Below are positions 61,158-64,000 of a stretch of 64,000 nt of DNA, in pieces. A model generated the notes under the pieces. That model made no database searches. It was not told the DNA's origin and was given only the letters and a program-made list of their open reading frames with translations. The stretch comes from Paramesorhizobium leguminum. Lineage in GTDB: Bacteria; Pseudomonadota; Alphaproteobacteria; Rhizobiales; Rhizobiaceae. The first letter of the stretch is position 1. Each line of letters starts with the position of its first letter. Location of the stretch: positions 1-64,000 of the forward strand of contig NZ_QJTF01000008.1 of NCBI RefSeq assembly GCF_003217235.1. Direction: 5' to 3'. A program made the translations under genes and the position numbers.

Positions 61158-64000
61158 TCACTGTGACCGCGATTCATGTAATCGTTGCACACGAGCCTCG
61201 AGCTTATCCAAAGCTTGCGCAGCAAGCCTGGTGCTCCCAAGGGCGCAAATTTCCCGCGCTTCCCGCTCCGTCTCTTCCAGCGACAAAACTCCCGCACAGA
61301 GAGTATACACAATACGCACGATCATGAGCTTGTTGAGATCATGCATGGGCATATCCAACTGATTGGGATCGGTGGGTGGCGCTGCTACAATGCGCGGTGC
61401 GTCCGTTCGAATATTTGTGCTCTGAAAGACAGATTCAAACGTTGCGGCTGCTCGTATGCGATTTCCCAACCACCAGTTCGACGCGGGTATCCCTTGCCAT
61501 AGCAATAAGGTTGCAAGGAACGATGTTGCATCATAGTGGCGTCCGGATTGCGTCGGACGGAACACGGTCGCCTGATCGATCCAGGGCGAAATAAGGAGCG
61601 TCGGCACCCGTACGCCAAGCAGATCGAAATTTTCACTGCTATCGTGACGATAGGCATTGTTGGCGGGAGGCGGCGGAACGTGATCATATATCCCGCCATG
61701 CTCGTCGAAGGTAATGATAAACAGCGTATGGTCGAAGTCGGGGCCCTGGCTCAAGGCGTTATAAATGTCGGCCACCAATTGCAGCCCCGGCTCCATTTCC
61801 GAGGGCGGATGGCACGAGTTAGCCGTTACGCCGGATGAATTTCCCATCCACGCCGGCTCAATGAAACTGAAGGCAGGCAACGTTCCGGCGCGGGCGGCGG
61901 AATAAAAATCACTAATGTCTGCCCGGAAGGTATCCGGAGACTGATTTACTTCCTGAATATGCCCTTCCAGAAACAGATGATAGGTATAGTGGAAATTTCC
62001 CCAGAGGGATTGATCATAGAGCTTCCAGTCCTTGTTACCATGCGCCCATAGCGTATCCCAGACGGAGGGCCGGCGCGGCGCATTCGGCCAATTGTTATAA
62101 ATTGCGCCTGACTCGAAATTAGCCACAAGACCGAAGGACGATCCCGTCAGCGAGAAGGCGCGGTTCGGGTCGGTAGGGCCAGGCAGGGAACAGAACCATG
62201 CATCGGAAACCGCAAACTGCTTTGCCAGCGTGGTCAGCGGATCGAGCAGGCTCGAATCGTAATAGTTCATAATCTCGAATGATTTGGAAAGATTATAATC
62301 GTTGACGAACCCTTGCATTTGCGGACTTGCCGGACAGCCCTTCGGCGAAATCGTGTTGACGAACCAGGATGTGCTGCTGCTCTGCCCGAAGCAATAAGTC
62401 GTCGCTGCGTCCACGAAGGGGAACATTGCCGGATAGAAATGATACCAATGACCTTGGGCGACCGCATCTCCCGCGCCAACTGCCGAAACCGGCCAAATAA
62501 ACCAGCGCTTGTCGCTGTCGCTCTGGCCGAAACAGTATGTCTGGCCGTCGTACGAAAACGGGAACATCGTCGGATAAAAATCGTCCCAATAACCCTGCGC
62601 TACGGCATCTCCTACGCCGTTTGCCGAGATCGGAGAAACGAACCAGTATTTCGTTCGGGAATTCTGTCCAAAACAGTATGTCTGGCCTCCGTCCACGAAG
62701 GTGAACATCGTCGGATAAAAATCGGCCCAATAACCGTTTGCAGTCTCGGCTCCCACACCGTTTGCCGATATGGGTGAAATATACCAGCGCTTGTCGCTAT
62801 CGCTCTGGCCGAAGCAATATGTTTGACCGTTATCGACGAAAGGAAATGTAGTCGGGTAGCACCGGGCCCAATTGCCCTGCGCTACAGCATCTCCCACGCC
62901 GCTGGCCGAAATCGGCGAAACGAACCAATGATTATTATCGCGGGTCTGCCCAAAGCAATAAGTCTGTCCTTCATCGACAAAAGCGAACATTGCCGGATAG
63001 AAGGAATTCCAATTGCCGCTTGCCGTTTCGTCGCCAACGCCCACAGATGCCGAAACCGGCGAAATAAACCAGCGCTTATCGCTGTCGCTCTGGCCGAAGC
63101 AATAGGTCTGCCCACCATCGCCGAAGGTGAATATCGTAGGATAAAAACGCGGCCACTTACCTGCTATGTCATCGGTAAGTTGATGCATGACTCCGGAATG
63201 GGAGTGGTCCGGGTCGTCGGTCGGATAATTGAGGTTTGTCCCTGAATATTTGGACTGATAGAAGCGCTGCCCGCTTTCAGCCGTGTTGCAGTTCGTGCTG
63301 CTCGCCCCGTCGAAAGGCGCGTTTGACCCGATGAAACGCCCGACGCTGCCCTGACTATAAAGATCGCCCATGAGGTGATCGAAAGACCGGTTCTCCAGCA
63401 TCAGATACACGATCTTCTTGATGTTCTGCCGCATCCAGGGGATCGTTCCCGGACCGTCGGCATCGCCCTGAACTCCGCTCGGCAGGTTCAAGGGGATGAG
63501 CGGCGTGAGGCCGAATACCACCGTATCTGCGGGCAACGAGCTCTCCCACGCCGTGATCGTCTTTGCCGGCTGGAGCGGGAATGGTTGGGTTGGATCCACA
63601 GGATAAACGGTGATATCAGCGGATCCATTGCTCCAGGCAATCACCTTATCGCCCAGCGTGCAGAGATTCATGCCTGGATCGATCGTCCACTGCATTCCGG
63701 CAATTGGCGGGTTCGGCAGAATATCCGACGCGTTTCCTCCATCGAACATCCAGGTCCGGCACGCGCCGCTATTCCTGTCACGGCAAACGACATAGCCCGC
63801 GACAGGCGCCAGGTCTGAATTTATGACCGTTCGCCAATTTCCAGTGATGTTTTGGGGGCTTCCTGCTGGAAGCATCAATGTGCTGCTGAACGGATCGAAA
63901 CGACGGCATTTATAGGCGCCGGTGGCCGGCCAATACAGCAACAGATAATTGCCCAATGGTATAATGTCTGCCGACGGGTCCAGATCGGCGCTCAGATCCC
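61158..64000 (-). CDS. Phospholipase C/acid phosphatase-type phosphoesterase with inserted propeller repeats (partial)
   Basis: At least 947 residues; the reading frame stays open at the right edge, so the N-terminus lies beyond the window. N-terminal ~180 residues look propeller-like. The phosphoesterase family (PF04185) follows: LMLENRSFDHLMG near 63390, SDAWFCSLPGPTDPNRAFSLTGSSFG near 62180, and FIITFDEHGGIYDHV near 61710. Between the first two motifs sit six tandem ~47-residue repeats (62331-63154). The substrate may be a phospholipid or phosphate ester. No signal peptide is visible because the start is missing. Confidence 0.85.
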   Translation of the reverse strand, partial: DLSADLDPSADIIPLGNYLLLYWPATGAYKCRRFDPFSSTLMLPAGSPQNITGNWRTVINSDLAPVAGYVVCRDRNSGACRTWMFDGGNASDILPNPPIAGMQWTIDPGMNLCTLGDKVIAWSNGSADITVYPVDPTQPFPLQPAKTITAWESSLPADTVVFGLTPLIPLNLPSGVQGDADGPGTIPWMRQNIKKIVYLMLENRSFDHLMGDLYSQGSVGRFIGSNAPFDGASSTNCNTAESGQRFYQSKYSGTNLNYPTDDPDHSHSGVMHQLTDDIAGKWPRFYPTIFTFGDGGQTYCFGQSDSDKRWFISPVSASVGVGDETASGNWNSFYPAMFAFVDEGQTYCFGQTRDNNHWFVSPISASGVGDAVAQGNWARCYPTTFPFVDNGQTYCFGQSDSDKRWYISPISANGVGAETANGYWADFYPTMFTFVDGGQTYCFGQNSRTKYWFVSPISANGVGDAVAQGYWDDFYPTMFPFSYDGQTYCFGQSDSDKRWFIWPVSAVGAGDAVAQGHWYHFYPAMFPFVDAATTYCFGQSSSTSWFVNTISPKGCPASPQMQGFVNDYNLSKSFEIMNYYDSSLLDPLTTLAKQFAVSDAWFCSLPGPTDPNRAFSLTGSSFGLVANFESGAIYNNWPNAPRRPSVWDTLWAHGNKDWKLYDQSLWGNFHYTYHLFLEGHIQEVNQSPDTFRADISDFYSAARAGTLPAFSFIEPAWMGNSSGVTANSCHPPSEMEPGLQLVADIYNALSQGPDFDHTLFIITFDEHGGIYDHVPPPPANNAYRHDSSENFDLLGVRVPTLLISPWIDQATVFRPTQSGRHYDATSFLATLLLWQGIPASNWWLGNRIRAAATFESVFQSTNIRTDAPRIVAAPPTDPNQLDMPMHDLNKLMIVRIVYTLCAGVLSLEETEREAREICALGSTRLAAQALDKLEARVQRLHESRSQ
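62331..63154 (-). repeat. Six in-frame ~141-bp repeats encoding a probable six-bladed propeller
   Basis: Each unit has W..FYP.MF.F...QTYCFGQ...RWFVSPISA..VGD. Units 1, 3 and 5 share SDSDKRW; units 2 and 4 share VGDAVAQG downstream. The alternation suggests growth by duplicating a two-unit block. The fold resembles six-bladed lectin-type propellers by repeat number and length only (inference). Confidence 0.75.

Overview
The window is a 64 kb stretch of a GC-rich alphaproteobacterial chromosome. Its core gene order and protein sequences point to Hyphomicrobiales (Rhizobiales), close to Brucellaceae such as Brucella or Ochrobactrum. Markers include an EipB-type periplasmic protein, an LpxI-type lipid A hydrolase, folate-dependent TrmFO, alphaproteobacterial LexA boxes, a DUF1489 protein, and an rpsB-to-lpxB cluster with no dxr. 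The genus is inferred from memory of protein families, not from a search.

Layout. 0-6 kb: trigger factor, tRNA-Leu(UAG), a two-gene membrane operon (DUF2157 and GDYXXLXY), a tiny DUF1127 gene followed by three CCTCCTCCC-loop hairpins that look like Cuckoo/CcsR small RNAs, then trmFO. 6-8.3 kb: two AT-richer tandem genes for paralogous secreted proteins of unknown function. 8.3-11.3 kb: squalene/phytoene synthase-like and Mth938-like proteins (bacterial relatives of complex I assembly factors NDUFAF6 and NDUFAF3), yajC without secDF beside it, a DUF815 ATPase and an orphan Phd-type antitoxin. 11.6-21 kb: thrS, a DD-carboxypeptidase with SPOR domain, yidD, an Fe-S scaffold-like protein, folE, hisI, a patatin phospholipase, tRNA-Leu(GAG), a coiled-coil membrane protein, lipB and an EamA transporter. 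21-30 kb: parE, a TetR gene relic, lexA with two SOS boxes, comEC, gltX, gltA and a ParD antitoxin relic.

30.1-43.5 kb is one leftward superoperon: rpsB, tsf, pyrH, frr, uppS, cdsA, rseP, bamA, lpxD, fabZ, lpxA, lpxI, lpxB. It links translation, isoprenoid carrier and phospholipid supply, outer-membrane protein assembly and lipid A synthesis. Several of its gaps hold palindromic repeats. 43.8-51.8 kb: a Dabb protein, eipB, ridA, a glycerophosphodiesterase, a GNAT-like protein, a HIT protein, azlCD, a frameshifted LysE exporter, and a divergent oxidoreductase/TetR pair flanked by a second copy of the LysE tail. 51.9-56.5 kb: clpA, clpS and a second DD-carboxypeptidase. 56.5-64 kb is more accessory: a small unknown gene, an AT-rich propeller-like gene, DUF1489, sdaA, a DUF1624 acyltransferase-like membrane protein, and a phospholipase C-type enzyme carrying a six-repeat propeller inside its catalytic domain. 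That last gene runs off the right edge.

At least three families of palindromic intergenic repeats are scattered through the window. One is a ~113-bp element present twice in opposite orientations with its core conserved. The most interesting points are the DUF1127/CCTCCTCCC hairpin array, the propeller-in-phospholipase gene, the secreted paralog pair, the LysE-tail duplication, and the missing secDF and dxr.
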